This document shows, in pieces, positions 35,646 through 45,010 of a DNA stretch of 64,000 bases (its first letter is position 1; each line of letters begins with the position of its first letter). The position numbers and the translations under genes were made by a program. This DNA comes from JAGGTJ01 sp964457545 (GTDB lineage Bacteria; Desulfobacterota; DSM-4660; Desulfatiglandales; Desulfatiglandaceae). Under the pieces are notes generated by a model. It had not been told where the DNA came from, ran no database searches, and worked only from the letters and a program-made list of their open reading frames with translations. Location: the NCBI GenBank assembly GCA_964457545.1, contig CAYWEN010000020.1:115847-179846 (forward strand). Direction: 5' to 3'.

Positions 35646-35672
35646 GATACTCTGAACTGAAAATCGGACAAG

Positions 35673-35718
35673 AGGCGAAAACATTACATCCCCTGGATAA
35701 GGTTTTCGCCTTTTTTTG
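35673..35718 (+). terminator. Intrinsic terminator after the acyl-CoA dehydrogenase gene
   Basis: AGGCGAAAAC at 35673-35682 pairs perfectly with GTTTTCGCCT at 35702-35711, followed by a run of T. The loop is about 19 bases. Confidence 0.85.
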
Positions 35719-35732
35719 TTTTGCAGATTTAT

Positions 35733-35828
35733 CGTAATAGCTAAGTAAAATAGGGGCAGGAGCAGAAGAGAAATCCTCCTGCCCCGGTGGTACGTTTGCT
35801 GTTATTCCCCTGTTATTGAGCTGATACG
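35733..35828. repeat. Family B inverted-repeat element, copy B2
   Basis: Left end CGTAATAGCTAAGTAAAATA then GGGGCAGG; right end CCCCTGTTATTGAGCTGATACG. The interior has GGCAGGAG...CCTCCTGCC, a strong hairpin, and GGTGGTACGTTTGCTGTTAT, shared with B3 and, reversed, with B1. It carries no coding sequence. Confidence 0.7.
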
Positions 35829-36193
35829 ATTTATCCATTATGTATCTGATTGTTTGTTGTCTGCGCACCATAAATCGGCTTTATGCAAATCTCAAAATCA
35901 GGGCTGAATGGTTTTTTTAGGTTCTCAAAGCTTTTACAGTATGTATCGTATTATTTGTCCGGTGTTTTGTTGCTCTTGAGATTCGGGCTGCCGGTTTTTT
36001 TGTGAGTCTGTCAGATCGGGAACTGAAATACAGATGAAATAATTGCTGTTTTATGGTATAATGCAGGTTGATTCTGATTGACTGATCCCGCAGATTGACA
36101 CCGGGGTTGTGCCAGAAGGCAATTTATGGTTGGAGAATAAAACTGAATGCCCTTTGTTGGGGGGCAGAGATAAACATTACAGGAGGAAATACT
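35829..36193. other. Intergenic region upstream of trxA, nothing identified
   Basis: About 365 bases with no credible open frame and no clear promoter pair. It must carry the trxA promoter. Confidence 0.35.
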
Positions 36194-36511
36194 ATGGTAA
36201 TGCATATAACTGATCAGTCTTTTGACGAGGAAATTATTAATTCAAAGACACCTGCACTTGTGGATTTTTGGGCAGAATGGTGTGGTCCGTGCAGGATGGT
36301 AGGGCCTGTTATTGATGAACTCGCAAATGAATATGCAGGAAAAGTAAAGATAGCCAAGATCAATGTAGATGATAATCGTGAGGTTCCTGCAAGGTTTGGT
36401 ATCAGAAACATACCTACTATGATTCTTTTCAAAGATGGACAGCCTGTTCAAACAATTGTAGGTGCACGGCCCAAGGAAGACCTTGCAAAAGAACTGGACA
36501 AGCTTCTGTAA
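36194..36511 (+). CDS. trxA: Thioredoxin
   Basis: A 105-residue thioredoxin with the redox motif WCGPC (Cys30 and Cys33) in VDFWAEWCGPCRMVGP, the cis-proline segment RNIPTMILFKDGQ, and a normal family length and ending. It is a cytoplasmic disulfide reductant. ATG 36194 follows AGGAGGA by 6 bases. The thioredoxin reductase gene lies about 290 bases downstream in the same direction, so substrate and reductase are encoded together. Confidence 0.97.
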   Translation: MVMHITDQSFDEEIINSKTPALVDFWAEWCGPCRMVGPVIDELANEYAGKVKIAKINVDDNREVPARFGIRNIPTMILFKDGQPVQTIVGARPKEDLAKELDKLL

Positions 36512-36798
36512 GAGTTTGTATGTCACAGGCATCCGCTTCCATGAAACGGGTGCTGCCAGGGATGAATACCTTGCAACGGCAATTCATCGCTTGCCGGTAC
36601 AGGTTCGTTTTTATCATGAAGACCCTGCAGGGGATTTGGGTTGCAATCAATGCCAACATACGCTATCTTTTTTAAGGACTGTCTTTTGTAAAGGTTCTTC
36701 TTTTACCTCGTTATACCTGTGCAGTCCTTTTTTGTGTTATCTGTTTGGAACAGTATGATCGGTATATCATGCACTAATGTTATACAGGGGCCATAATT

Positions 36799-37737
36799 AT
36801 GGAGGCAGATGTAATAAAGCGGGATCTTGTTATTATAGGTGCAGGTCCTGCAGGATTAACAGCAGGCCTTTATGCAGCAAGGGCGAAACTTGATGTTTTG
36901 CTGCTTGAAAAAGTTGCGCCTGGGGGACAGGTTCTTCTTACAGATATGGTAGAAAATTACCCTGGTTTCCCTGGAGGGATATCTGGTTTTGAACTTATAG
37001 ACCGGATGAAACAACAGGCAGAAAAATTTGACCTTGAAATACTTTCAAATGAGGTAATTTCCTTAGACCTGAGTCCTGAAAAAAAACTTGTTGTTACTCC
37101 CAATGGACAGTATATGGCAAGGGCTGTTATTCTTGCATGTGGAGCCTTTGCGAGAAAACTTGGTATTGAAGGGGAAGAACTGCTTACAGGCAAGGGGGTT
37201 TCCTACTGTGCCACTTGTGATGGCCCCTTTTACCGCAATCTGGATGTTGCTGTTATTGGAGGAGGTGATACTGCAGTTCAGGAGGCCATTTTTCTGACAA
37301 AATTTGCAAACAGGGTATATCTGATTCATAGAAGGAACAAGCTCAGAGCAACAAAGATCCTTCAGGACAGGGCAATGGCAGAGGAAAAGATAGAATTTGT
37401 TTGGGATACAGTGCCTGTCAGAATTATCGGGGAATCTGCTGTGGAGGCCCTGGAGCTGAAAAATCTCAGGACTGATAGTCTGTTTCAGATTCCTGTGCAG
37501 GGCGTGTTTGTTTTTGTCGGTTATATACCGAATACAAGTATTGTAAAAGATATGCTCAGCCTGGATAAAAACGGCTTTGTTGAGACAGATAATAATATGG
37601 AAACCTCGGTACCTGGTGTGTTTGCGGCAGGAGATATACGGTCAAAACTTTTACGGCAAATTTCTACTGCTATTGGTGAAGGGGCTACAGCAGCTTTTGC
37701 ATCTGAAAGGTATCTTGACTCCCGGCAAATGACGTGA
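36799..37737 (+). CDS. trxB: Thioredoxin reductase, NADPH type
   Basis: A 312-residue flavoprotein. FAD site GAGPAGLTAGLYAARAKLDVLLLE (about 14-37), redox disulfide CATC (137-140), NADPH site GGGDTAVQEA with the HRRNKLRA motif that favours NADPH over NADH, and C-terminal GVFAAGDIRSKLLRQISTAIGEG. It reduces thioredoxin from the neighbouring trxA. All catalytic residues are present as Cys; there is no UGA here. A weak purine-rich site precedes the ATG. Confidence 0.96.
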   Translation: MEADVIKRDLVIIGAGPAGLTAGLYAARAKLDVLLLEKVAPGGQVLLTDMVENYPGFPGGISGFELIDRMKQQAEKFDLEILSNEVISLDLSPEKKLVVTPNGQYMARAVILACGAFARKLGIEGEELLTGKGVSYCATCDGPFYRNLDVAVIGGGDTAVQEAIFLTKFANRVYLIHRRNKLRATKILQDRAMAEEKIEFVWDTVPVRIIGESAVEALELKNLRTDSLFQIPVQGVFVFVGYIPNTSIVKDMLSLDKNGFVETDNNMETSVPGVFAAGDIRSKLLRQISTAIGEGATAAFASERYLDSRQMT

Positions 37738-37914
37738 ACATTCCTTGTGTTTTATGAGGGTTATTTGTTTACATATGCGTCTTTTGTTCTGTTTTGTGGA
37801 ATGTTGCAGAATGGCATCGGGTTTTTACCAGGTCAGCAAAAGGTATGATCTGATTTTTTGACTCTTTTAATGGCATTATAAGGAACAGCAGTTTTTTTGT
37901 ATAGGCGCTTCTCC

Positions 37915-38754
37915 ATGACAAGAATTGTTTTTGCAAACCGTTTTCCTGTTATTTTGCTGGTATTGTTTGCCTTGCTTGCCGGTTGTGCTACTACTGTTCC
38001 CAAAGATTTTGCCAGAAAAGAGGCCAATGAGCCCGAGCGTTTAATGAAAGAAGGATTGCAGCTTTTCAAGGATGAGTATTACGAAGATGCCAGCAAGACC
38101 TTTCAAAAGATCAGGGACAGGTATCCGTACTCCAAATTTGTTGTGGATGCCGAGTTGAAGATAGCAGACTGTTTTTATATGCAAGGCCATTATGATGAGG
38201 CCTATACTGCATATGCCGAATTTGAAAGATTGCATCCCAAAAACAAGAACATTCCCTATGTAATCTATCAAAAGGGCATGTGCCATTACAAACAGGTAGA
38301 TACAATAGACCGGGACCAATCACATACCTATGCTGCAAAAGAAGAGTTTGAACGTCTTGTAAAACGGTTTCCGGGAAGTAAATATGCAAAACAATCCGTC
38401 TGGAAGATAAGAAGATGTTATGTGAATCTGACTCAATATGAGCTGTATGTGGGAAATTTTTATTTCAGGATGAAAAAGTACCGCGCAGCCATGATCAGGT
38501 ATAGATATGTCCTTGAGCACTACCCTGATGTAGGGGAATATCATGATGCCCTTGAATCTCTGGCGAGGTGTGAGAAGATGTTGGGCCTGTATGGTGGTGG
38601 GGATGTATCAGCCGGTGCAACCGGACCAGGACCTGAAGCAGAACTTATGGCAAGAAAGGATTATCCGTGCTGGCAGTGTTTGAGGATTAAACATGGCAGA
38701 CCAAAGGCCCTGGAAGAGATCATGAAAAAGGAGCAGGAACATAAAAAAAATTGA
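37915..38754 (+). CDS. bamD: BamD-like outer membrane assembly lipoprotein
   Basis: About 279 residues. Signal peptide with lipobox LLAGC (Cys about 23), then TPR-like repeats (RLMKEGLQLFKDEYYEDASKTFQKIRDRYPYSKFVVDAELKIADCFYMQGHYDEAYTAYAEFERLHPKNKNIPYVIYQKGMCHY), the BamD pattern. It helps BamA insert outer membrane beta-barrels. The RYRYVLEHYPDVGEYHDALESLARC segment is also conserved in the family. ATG 37915 is preferred over a TTG at 37897 since the signal peptide begins there. The C-terminal extension with CWQC is unusual. A terminator follows. Confidence 0.88.
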   Translation: MTRIVFANRFPVILLVLFALLAGCATTVPKDFARKEANEPERLMKEGLQLFKDEYYEDASKTFQKIRDRYPYSKFVVDAELKIADCFYMQGHYDEAYTAYAEFERLHPKNKNIPYVIYQKGMCHYKQVDTIDRDQSHTYAAKEEFERLVKRFPGSKYAKQSVWKIRRCYVNLTQYELYVGNFYFRMKKYRAAMIRYRYVLEHYPDVGEYHDALESLARCEKMLGLYGGGDVSAGATGPGPEAELMARKDYPCWQCLRIKHGRPKALEEIMKKEQEHKKN

Positions 38755-38766
38755 AACATGCTGTTG

Positions 38767-38812
38767 CCTGGTGTCCATCCCGAATCGGTTTTGGACACCA
38801 GGAGTTTTTTTG
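38767..38812 (+). terminator. Intrinsic terminator after bamD
   Basis: CCTGGTGTCCA at 38767-38777 pairs perfectly with TGGACACCAGG at 38792-38802 and is followed by AGTTTTTTTG. It lies between the convergent bamD and alaS genes and acts on the plus strand. Confidence 0.85.
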
Positions 38813-38853
38813 TCTTTTATATCTGGCAGATATTAAGGTTGTAAAAGGGCCGT

Positions 38854-41517
38854 CTACAGGCGGATATCTTGTTTGGATGCCTCGGCCAATGCCACTATAT
38901 TATATACTGCTTCAATAGCCCTGTCTATGCCTTCAGGTTTGTTCCCGCCACCCTGGGCCATATCAGGTCTGCCGCCGCCCCTGCCGCCAACCAGTTCAGC
39001 TGTTTCCCTGATAATGTCACCTGCCTTGAAACGTTTTACAAGATCCTTTGAAACAACACATACAAGCATGGCCTTACCGTCCTTTTCAGTGCCAAGAAAT
39101 ATAATGCCGGAACCCAGTTTGTTTTTAAGACGGTCTGCGGATTCACGCAATTCTTTTGGTGAGTCAACCTTGATTTTTTTTGCGAGAATCTTTGTGCTGC
39201 CTATCTGCTTTATACCGTCTGTGAGATTTTCGGATTCTTTGGAAAGCAGCCTTGCCTTAAGGGACTCTATCTGCCTTTCCTTGCTTTTTAGTTCTGCAAG
39301 CAGGCGTTCGATTCTATCTGCTATACTATTGGTTTTGAGGAGCATGGAGGCACGTCTCAGTTTGTCTTCCTGTTCCTGGATATATAAAAGAGCGGCTTTG
39401 CCTGTAAGGGCCTCAATTCGCCGGACGTTGGCAGCTATTGCTTCTTCATTTACAATCTTGAACAGGGCAATATCACCTGTCTGGCGCACATGGGTGCCTC
39501 CACACAGTTCCATGCTTACGCCTTCGCCTATCTTTACCACACGAACAACATCTCCATAACGTTCTTCAAATATGGCCATTGCCCCTGTCTTCATAGCGTC
39601 TTCCCTTGACATTTCAGTGGTTGTCACCGGCATGTTTTCTTGTATCAGGCTGTTTACCCTCTGTTCGATTTCCATCAGTTTTTCCCAGTCTACCTGGGTA
39701 AAATGGGAGAAATCAAACCGAAGCCGATCTGCAGATACCAGGGAGCCGGCCTGCTTTACATGTTCACCGATGATATCCCTTAAAACAGCATGTAGCAGGT
39801 GGGTAGCGGTGTGATTTGCGGCTGTGGAAGTCCTGTGGTATGTGTCTACAGTTGCGTTTACTGTATCGCCCTTTTTTATAACGCCTCTTTCAAGTCTGCC
39901 TTTATGGATGATAAGTTTGTTGTCAATCCTGATGGTATCTGTAACCCTGAAACGCATTTCATCGTTAACCAGCCATCCGGTATCTCCTGTCTGTCCTCCT
40001 GCCTGGCCGTAAAATGGGGTCTTGTTGAGGACAACTTCAGCCCTGTCTCCCTGTGCAGGGGGGTTATCCTGTTCTGTGTCTGCGAGTACGGCAATTACCT
40101 GTGCATCGGGGATCTCCAGTCTGTCGTACCCAAGAAAATCACAGGATACCCCCTGGGTTAACAGAGATCGGTAGCTTTTTGGTATCTTTGTTTCTCCACT
40201 TCCTTTCCATGCCTCCTGGGACATGATTTTCTGTCTTAGCATGGCCCTGTTAAAACCATCTGTGTCAACGGCCAGGTCCTTGTCCCTGGCAACATCCTGT
40301 AAAAGGTCTATGGACAATCCATATGTATCATAAAGTTTGAATGCAATATCTCCGGATATGATGTTTTTGCCGGTTTCCTTTAATTTCCGGATTTCTTCAT
40401 CCAGAAGCCTCATGCTGTAGTCAAGTGTGTCTGCAAATCTCTTTTCCTCATTGTTTATGACACCCTTTATGAGGTCTTTGGCCATAAGCAGTTCTTCATA
40501 GTCAGCTCCCATGGTTTCTATAACAGCATTGCATACAGCGGCAAAGAATCGGTCTGTGATGCCAAGGACCTGCCCAAAACGTATGGCCCTTCGGATAATA
40601 CGTCTCAACACATATCCACGGCCCTCATTTGAAGGCATAACACCATCTGCAATCAGGAAGGCAGATGAACGGGCATGATCCGATATGACCCTGAAGGCAA
40701 CTGTTTCCTGATCATCTTCTCCGTATCTTTTTTCTGATATATTTTCTATCTGTCTGATAATAGGTGTAAATATGTCTGTATCATAGTTGGATCTGACCCC
40801 CTGGACAACGGAGGCAAGTCTTTCAAGGCCCATACCTGTGTCTATGTTCGGTCTTGGCAGGGGGATTAACTGACCCTGTTTGTTTTTGTCAAACTGGGTA
40901 AATACCAGGTTCCATATTTCGAGATAGCGGTCACAGTCACAGCCTGGTCCGCAGTCAGGTTTGTTGCACCCAAAAGAGGGTCCCTGGTCTATCAGTATTT
41001 CTGAGCATGGGCCGCATGGGCCTGTGTCCCCCATGGACCAGAAATTATCCTTGTCACCAAGGCTGACAATTCTGTCTGATGAAAGCCCGATCTCTTTCTG
41101 CCAGATTCTGAATGCCTCATCATCATCCTTGTAAACAGACACATAAAGTCTGTTTTTTGGAAGTCTGTATATCTCTGTAAGCAGTTCCCATGCCCAGGTA
41201 ATTGCCTCTTCCTTGAAATAGTCTCCAAAAGAAAAATTTCCCAACATCTCGAAAAAGGTATGATGCCTTAGTGTGTAGCCAACATTTTCAAGGTCATTAT
41301 GTTTGCCTCCTGCCCGCATACATTTTTGAGATGACGCTGCTCTTGTATAGGATCTTTTTGTTTCCCCGAGAAAGAGACCTTTAAACTGCACCATGCCAGC
41401 ATTGGTAAACAGCAGGGTAGGGTCATTGTGTGGAACCAGGGAGGAACTCCTGACTATTTTATGTCCATGATCTTTGAAGTAATTCAAGAAGGTATGTCTT
41501 ATTTCTCTGTAATTCAT
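38854..41517 (-). CDS. alaS: Alanyl-tRNA synthetase
   Basis: An 887-residue class II synthetase. It starts MNYREIRHTFLNYFKDHGHKIVRSSSLVPHNDPTLLFTNAGM, the AlaS motif 1 region; the editing domain has HTATHLLH (about residue 567) and CGGTHV (about 670), the zinc-type ligands; and it ends with a C-Ala-like GGRGGGRPDMAQGG segment. It charges tRNA-Ala; two tRNA-Ala genes lie in this window. A Cys-rich insertion (NKPDCGPGCDCDRYLEIWN, near residue 190) is normal for the family. It is the last gene of a minus-strand run with recA, thpR and cinA. Confidence 0.98.
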   Translation of the reverse strand: MNYREIRHTFLNYFKDHGHKIVRSSSLVPHNDPTLLFTNAGMVQFKGLFLGETKRSYTRAASSQKCMRAGGKHNDLENVGYTLRHHTFFEMLGNFSFGDYFKEEAITWAWELLTEIYRLPKNRLYVSVYKDDDEAFRIWQKEIGLSSDRIVSLGDKDNFWSMGDTGPCGPCSEILIDQGPSFGCNKPDCGPGCDCDRYLEIWNLVFTQFDKNKQGQLIPLPRPNIDTGMGLERLASVVQGVRSNYDTDIFTPIIRQIENISEKRYGEDDQETVAFRVISDHARSSAFLIADGVMPSNEGRGYVLRRIIRRAIRFGQVLGITDRFFAAVCNAVIETMGADYEELLMAKDLIKGVINNEEKRFADTLDYSMRLLDEEIRKLKETGKNIISGDIAFKLYDTYGLSIDLLQDVARDKDLAVDTDGFNRAMLRQKIMSQEAWKGSGETKIPKSYRSLLTQGVSCDFLGYDRLEIPDAQVIAVLADTEQDNPPAQGDRAEVVLNKTPFYGQAGGQTGDTGWLVNDEMRFRVTDTIRIDNKLIIHKGRLERGVIKKGDTVNATVDTYHRTSTAANHTATHLLHAVLRDIIGEHVKQAGSLVSADRLRFDFSHFTQVDWEKLMEIEQRVNSLIQENMPVTTTEMSREDAMKTGAMAIFEERYGDVVRVVKIGEGVSMELCGGTHVRQTGDIALFKIVNEEAIAANVRRIEALTGKAALLYIQEQEDKLRRASMLLKTNSIADRIERLLAELKSKERQIESLKARLLSKESENLTDGIKQIGSTKILAKKIKVDSPKELRESADRLKNKLGSGIIFLGTEKDGKAMLVCVVSKDLVKRFKAGDIIRETAELVGGRGGGRPDMAQGGGNKPEGIDRAIEAVYNIVALAEASKQDIRL

Positions 41518-41555
41518 GTCTTCACTCTTTTTGATTTTATTGGTATGTAAGTGCT

Positions 41556-42590
41556 CTATAATGGTTTTTTATCGTCTGCTTTTTTTTCTGGCTGTGGTTC
41601 CTCTTTTTTCAGGCCCAGGTTTTCCAGAATCATGTCTGCAATCTTGTCCCTTAGATCTGTATGGTCAGACAGGAATTTTTTGGCGTTTTGTCTCCCCTGG
41701 CCTATACGTTCATCTCCGAATGAATACCATGCCCCGCTTTTGTCTATAATCCCGAGTGAGACCCCGAGATCCAGAATGTCTCCTTCTTTTGATATGCCCT
41801 GTCCATATATGATATCAAACTCTGCCTCCTTGAAAGGAGGAGCTATCTTGTTTTTTACTACCTTTACCCTTGTCCTGTTACCGACAACCTGGTCTCCATC
41901 CTTGATGGCACCTGTTTTGCGTATGTCAAGACGCTGTGTCGCGTAAAATTTAAGGGCATTGCCGCCGGTAGTGGTTTCCGGGTTGCCAAACATAATACCG
42001 ATTTTCATTCTGATCTGATTGATAAATACAACACAGGTCATGGATTTGCTTATGGTTCCTGTAAGTTTTCTCAGTGCCTGGGACATAAGTCTTGCCTGAA
42101 GTCCCATATGCTGATCTCCCATTTCACCTTCTATTTCGGCACGTGGCACAAGAGCGGCTACGGAATCTATTACAAGCAGATCTATTGCCCCGCTTCTGAC
42201 TAATATTTCTGTGATCTCCAGTGCCTGTTCACCTGTATCAGGCTGTGATACCAGCAGGCTGTCAACATCTATGCCGAGATTCCTGGCATAGGTCATATCA
42301 AGTGCATGTTCAGCATCCACGAATGCTACCATTCCACCTGATTTCTGTGCCTCTGCAGCCGCATGGAGGGCAAGAGTGGTTTTTCCTGAAGATTCCGGCC
42401 CGTATATTTCTACAATTCTTCCTCTTGGAAGCCCACCAATACCAAGGGCTATATCAAGGGCAAGGGATCCTGTGGGTATGGCCGGTACATCAATGACCTT
42501 CTGATCCCCCATCTTCATGATGGAACCCCTTCCGAACTGTCTTTCAATCTGTGAAATGGCCTGGTCTACTGCCTTGTCTTTATCCATCAT
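41556..42590 (-). CDS. recA: RecA recombinase
   Basis: A 344-residue DNA strand-exchange ATPase. Walker A is GPESSGKT (residues 64-71), with VFINQIRMKIGIMFGNPETTTGG and the conserved QRLDIRKTGAIKDGDQVVGNRTRVKVVKNKIAPPF further on. The C-terminal tail is charged, as usual. It lies 38 bases upstream of alaS with no recX gene between them. SOS control is usual for recA, but no LexA box was recognised upstream. Confidence 0.98.
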   Translation of the reverse strand: MMDKDKAVDQAISQIERQFGRGSIMKMGDQKVIDVPAIPTGSLALDIALGIGGLPRGRIVEIYGPESSGKTTLALHAAAEAQKSGGMVAFVDAEHALDMTYARNLGIDVDSLLVSQPDTGEQALEITEILVRSGAIDLLVIDSVAALVPRAEIEGEMGDQHMGLQARLMSQALRKLTGTISKSMTCVVFINQIRMKIGIMFGNPETTTGGNALKFYATQRLDIRKTGAIKDGDQVVGNRTRVKVVKNKIAPPFKEAEFDIIYGQGISKEGDILDLGVSLGIIDKSGAWYSFGDERIGQGRQNAKKFLSDHTDLRDKIADMILENLGLKKEEPQPEKKADDKKPL

Positions 42591-42623
42591 AGGTTTTTCT
42601 CCCTATCTTCTCTGAAGATGTTT

Positions 42624-43217
42624 TTATGGTATTGCCTTGTTGTCTTGCCTGCTGCCCAATGGCCATGATTTAATCCTTGTGTACACGGCCCCTGTATGTC
42701 TTAACTCGCTTTTGTACATTGTCAGGGTCTTCTGTGTATATTTGGAAGTGCGCAGGTTTTTGTATTTGTCCAGTATTCTGTTAATACCCAAAAAGCCTCG
42801 ATGCTGTTTTTTGAATCTGCCAATAGTAAGATGAGGCTTGAAAGGCCTGTTCTCCTGTTTTATTCCAAGCGGTTTTAATGCCTTGTTAAAGTCATTTTTT
42901 AAATTGTCTATCTCCCTGATATCTCCGTCAAGTCCGATCCATATAACCCTTGGGTTACGCCTTGTGCCAAAGATACCAATGCCGTTCAGACAGATTTGAA
43001 AAGGGGTGTATCTTTTGCATATGTTCCTGGCCGCCTTATCAATGGGATCAATACAGGAGTAATCTATGTCGCCCATGAATACTACGGTCATATGGATGTT
43101 TTCAGGCCTGATCCATCTGATATCCGGCATAAGGGGTTTTATCTCCCTGATTGTTCCGGAAACAATATTTTTGATCTCTTCATTAAGTTCAAATGCCAGG
43201 AAGGAACGAAATTCCAT
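42624..43217 (-). CDS. thpR: RNA 2',3'-cyclic phosphodiesterase (2H phosphoesterase family)
   Basis: A 197-residue 2H-superfamily protein with the two HxT motifs (HMTVVFMG near residue 42 and HLTIGRFK near residue 130). ThpR/LigT proteins open RNA 2',3'-cyclic phosphates. The order cinA-thpR-recA is common in Desulfobacterota and Firmicutes relatives. The start overlaps the cinA end by 29 bases, suggesting translational coupling. Confidence 0.92.
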   Translation of the reverse strand: MEFRSFLAFELNEEIKNIVSGTIREIKPLMPDIRWIRPENIHMTVVFMGDIDYSCIDPIDKAARNICKRYTPFQICLNGIGIFGTRRNPRVIWIGLDGDIREIDNLKNDFNKALKPLGIKQENRPFKPHLTIGRFKKQHRGFLGINRILDKYKNLRTSKYTQKTLTMYKSELRHTGAVYTRIKSWPLGSRQDNKAIP

Positions 43218-44445
43218 TTATGTATCTTCTTATCCAGTCAATTGCCATGGTAGAGGCATCAAGCCTTACATGGTTTCTGGTGCCAGAAAACATATATTTC
43301 CCCGACAGGACATGATCTCCTGAGGCCAGAGCAAAGCACACTGTGCCTACAGGTTTTTCCCTGGTTCCTCCTTCAGGTCCCGCTATGCCTGTAACAGAAA
43401 CAGAAATGTCAGAACCAACAACATCCCTGACTCCTGTGGCCATTTCTTCTGCTGTTTCAGTACTTACTGCTCCATAGGTATCAAGGGTTTTTGAATTTAC
43501 GTTTATAAGGCGGATCTTGCATTCATTGCTGTATGCAACTACTCCACCCATGAAATATCTTGAGCTGCCGGGTACGTTTGTAAGTCTGCTGCCAATCATG
43601 CCGCCGGTACATGATTCGGCCACAGATATGGAAAGGCCTTTTTCTGCGAGCAGATCTCCTGTTACATCTTCCATTGTTTTGTTGCCTTTTGCAAATATAT
43701 AAAAGTCAAATACAGACCTTATTTCCCTTTCTATCCTGTCCATCTCATGTTCAAGTTCATTACGGACCTTTCCTTTCAGGGTGACGGTAATATGGTTTTC
43801 AGGAAAACTGGGATAAAAGCCCACAATGGCCTTTCCAATCTTTCTGCGGAGGGGCTTGAATTTTTCTGCTATTAAAGGTTCCTGCAGACCGTAAAGTTTA
43901 AACACCCTGTAGCATGTAAGGGGAAGATTACAAGTGTGTTGCCTTATTGTGGGAACAACAGATTCTTTTATTAAACGGTGAGCCTGTTCAGGTACCCCTG
44001 GGAGAAAAAAAAGAAGAACACCATACTTTTCAAGAAAGAAGCCGCATGAATTTCCTTTTTCGTCTAACAGGGTTGCGCCCCTCGGAAGCCATGCCATTTT
44101 CTCGAGAGATGAGAAAACAGGCATGTTGCCTTTCTTTTGGCTTGTTTTGATGCGATCAAGTGTTTGTTCGTTGAGTTCAAGCTGACAGTTGAGTGTGTTG
44201 GCAACAATTTCAGCGGTTATATCATCATCGGTGGAACCAAGCCCTCCTGTTATGATTGCAAAGTCAGACCGTTTTATGGCCGTATGCAATGCATGGGATA
44301 CCATGTCATTGTTGTCGCCTACTGAGGTTATGCAAATTATGTCAAGACCTGCATCGGTAAGTATTCTTGCAGCATAGGAGGAATTGATATCAGTGATTCT
44401 GCCTGATACAAGTTCATTTCCTATGGTTATGATTTCACCGTGCAT
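43189..44445 (-). CDS. cinA: CinA family protein (competence/damage-inducible, NMN amidohydrolase-type)
   Basis: A 418-residue protein with the N-terminal MoCF-biosynthesis-like domain (MHGEIITIGNELVSGRITDINSSYAARIL, then IITGGLGSTDDDITAEIVAN) and the C-terminal CinA domain (LSISVAESCTGGMIGSRLTNVPGSSRYFMGGVVAYSNECKIRLI, then VSVTGIAGPEGGTREKPVGTVCFAL). Such proteins can deamidate nicotinamide mononucleotide, and pyridine nucleotide salvage is the usual role. It is the first gene of the cinA-thpR-recA-alaS run. Confidence 0.95.
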   Translation of the reverse strand: MHGEIITIGNELVSGRITDINSSYAARILTDAGLDIICITSVGDNNDMVSHALHTAIKRSDFAIITGGLGSTDDDITAEIVANTLNCQLELNEQTLDRIKTSQKKGNMPVFSSLEKMAWLPRGATLLDEKGNSCGFFLEKYGVLLFFLPGVPEQAHRLIKESVVPTIRQHTCNLPLTCYRVFKLYGLQEPLIAEKFKPLRRKIGKAIVGFYPSFPENHITVTLKGKVRNELEHEMDRIEREIRSVFDFYIFAKGNKTMEDVTGDLLAEKGLSISVAESCTGGMIGSRLTNVPGSSRYFMGGVVAYSNECKIRLINVNSKTLDTYGAVSTETAEEMATGVRDVVGSDISVSVTGIAGPEGGTREKPVGTVCFALASGDHVLSGKYMFSGTRNHVRLDASTMAIDWIRRYINGISFLPGI

Positions 44446-44565
44446 TTAAGTCTCCATGTTTTGGTATGGGATAGATCCCTGGCTGTATTGGCCCGATGAA
44501 CGGGAAAAACAGTATCCTTTTAACTGTCAAGGCATAAAAGACCTTTTTTCTGTTCTTTGATTCAG

Positions 44566-44706
44566 GGTCTATCCATAAACGGCCTTTTTTGCACAATCCC
44601 GGTGTCAATATGCAGGATTTCTTGATTTTCTTGGTCTGGTCCAAAAATCTTGTTTATGGACCGGAAACTCACTGATGCCTGCGGTCTGTTTCCGGGTGGG
44701 CACTGT
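44566..44706 (+). repeat. Family A inverted-repeat element, copy A6
   Basis: GTCTATCCATAAACGGCC, then TTTTTTGCACAATCCCGGTG, TCAATATGCAGGATTTCTTG, and at the right CTTGTTTATGGACCGGAAAC with TTTCCGGGTGGGCACTG. Block order agrees with the other copies. Confidence 0.6.
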
Positions 44707-44724
44707 CTGGATGTTACTGTTTAT

Positions 44725-44857
44725 GTAACAGCTCAATAAATAGGGGCAGAAGGGTTTTTCTGACGTGACTGCCGGGAGGGAGGCCCAAAGCAGAAGAAAA
44801 ATCCTTCTGTGCCGGTGGTACGTTCGCTGTTATCCCCCTAATTATTGAGCTGATGCC
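44725..44857. repeat. Family B inverted-repeat element, copy B3 (longest)
   Basis: Left end TGTAACAGCTCAATAAATAG then GGGCAG; right end CCCCCTAATTATTGAGCTGA then TGCC. The inner block GCCGGTGGTACGTTCGCTGT matches B2. Compared with B2 it has about 37 extra bases (GGGTTTTTCTGACGTGACTG and following), so either B3 gained or B2 lost sequence. Confidence 0.7.
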
Positions 44858-45010
44858 TGTTTATGCCCTTTGTAAAATGTCTCAGGAATTTTGCGGTAAA
44901 CTGCATATCTTATCATTTATAAAATATTGCGGGTACTTTCCTGTTATCAAGGCTGGGACCGTTAAGTTTTACGGGATACTCGCTTTTGATTGTTAATATC
45001 CTGTTACATT

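Larger units (their letters stand above)
44446..45010. other. Intergenic region holding both repeat families
   Basis: Between the cinA start and pgpA end. It contains a family A copy (44566-44706) directly followed by a family B copy (44725-44857). The rest is unassigned and no credible gene is present. Confidence 0.55.

Noticed and set aside
36462..36758. Open frame after trxA with a Cys-containing stretch
   Set aside because: It overlaps trxA in another frame, has no RBS and no recognisable domain; a decayed gene in 36520-36680 is possible but cannot be shown.
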